From an uncultured Lysobacteraceae bacterium (lineage in GTDB: Bacteria; Pseudomonadota; Gammaproteobacteria; Xanthomonadales; Rhodanobacteraceae), in NCBI GenBank assembly GCA_946482585.1, contig CAMLSI010000363.1, positions 1 through 5,590 on the forward strand: 5,590 bases of DNA, written 5' to 3'. Numbering within the stretch: the stretch's first letter is position 1; every line of letters begins with the position of its first letter. Under the pieces are notes generated by a model that was not told the origin of the DNA, searched no databases, and was given only the letters and a program-made list of their open reading frames with translations. Shown here one piece after another: positions 5,511 to 5,590 of this stretch. Made by a program: the position numbers and the translations under genes.

Positions 5511-5590
5511 ATGGGCGACGAAGTTTCCGACAACGTGCTGGTCGAGCGCGTGCAGAAGGGCGACAAGCGCGCCTTCGATCTGCTCGTGCG
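5511..5590 (+). CDS. rpoE: RpoE-like extracytoplasmic-function sigma factor, N-terminus only
   Basis: Only the first 26 codons are in the window. They read MGDEVSDNVLVERVQKGD and then KRAFDLLV, continuing past the right edge. The pattern LVxRVQxGDxxAFDLLV is the typical start of sigma region 1.2/2 in RpoE-type sigma factors of gammaproteobacteria, which direct RNA polymerase to envelope-stress promoters and are held by a membrane anti-sigma factor. Two things support the call: the sequence itself and the sigma-E type promoter at 5298-5327. ATG 5511 is chosen because the conserved part begins within a few residues of it, as is usual for the family. The frame is also open upstream with starts at ATG 5364, GTG 5388 (good ribosome site GGAG 5377-5380) and ATG 5400, which would add 37-49 low-complexity, Ala/Arg-rich residues. 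An anti-sigma gene would be expected downstream, outside this window. Confidence 0.82.
   Translation, partial: MGDEVSDNVLVERVQKGDKRAFDLLV

Overview
The window is GC-rich DNA with dense gene packing. It looks like a chromosomal segment of a gammaproteobacterium of the Xanthomonadales (Lysobacter/Xanthomonas/Rhodanobacter-like). That placement is an inference from the style of the encoded FadJ-type and RpoE-type proteins and from codon use; no rRNA or marker gene is present to confirm it.

Layout. (1) Positions 1-1922, minus strand: the first 640 residues of a FadJ/FadB-type bifunctional fatty-acid beta-oxidation protein (enoyl-CoA hydratase plus 3-hydroxyacyl-CoA dehydrogenase). Its C-terminus runs off the left edge. 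(2) Positions 1923-2056: a 134-base divergent intergenic region with a plausible sigma-70 promoter for the beta-oxidation gene and a weaker -10 candidate for the genes going the other way. (3) Positions 2057-5151, plus strand: two genes overlapping by one base (TGATG). The first encodes a 162-residue cytoplasmic protein that resembles the non-ATPase N-terminal domain of Ycf46-type AAA proteins but has no ATPase part. The second encodes an 868-residue cyclic-di-GMP signalling protein with the order pseudo-receiver, PAS, GAF-like, GGDEF (here AGDEF), EAL. (4) Positions 5152-5510: a 359-base gap with no convincing gene. It holds several GC-rich inverted repeats and a very good match to an RpoE (sigma-E) type promoter. 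(5) Positions 5511-5590: the start of an RpoE-like extracytoplasmic-function sigma factor, running off the right edge.

How the parts fit. The two plus-strand genes at 2057-5151 look translationally coupled and probably form one signalling unit: a small unknown partner plus a multi-sensor c-di-GMP enzyme whose receiver domain cannot be phosphorylated in the usual way. The EAL domain has all the hallmark residues of an active phosphodiesterase. The cyclase domain has an A in place of the first G of GGDEF but keeps its other motifs, so it may be a cyclase or a GTP-sensing regulator. The rpoE-like gene appears to be preceded by its own type of promoter, the classic autoregulatory arrangement. There is no sign of mobile elements, CRISPR arrays, tRNA or rRNA. 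The least described element is the Ycf46-N-like protein coupled to the pseudo-receiver c-di-GMP protein.
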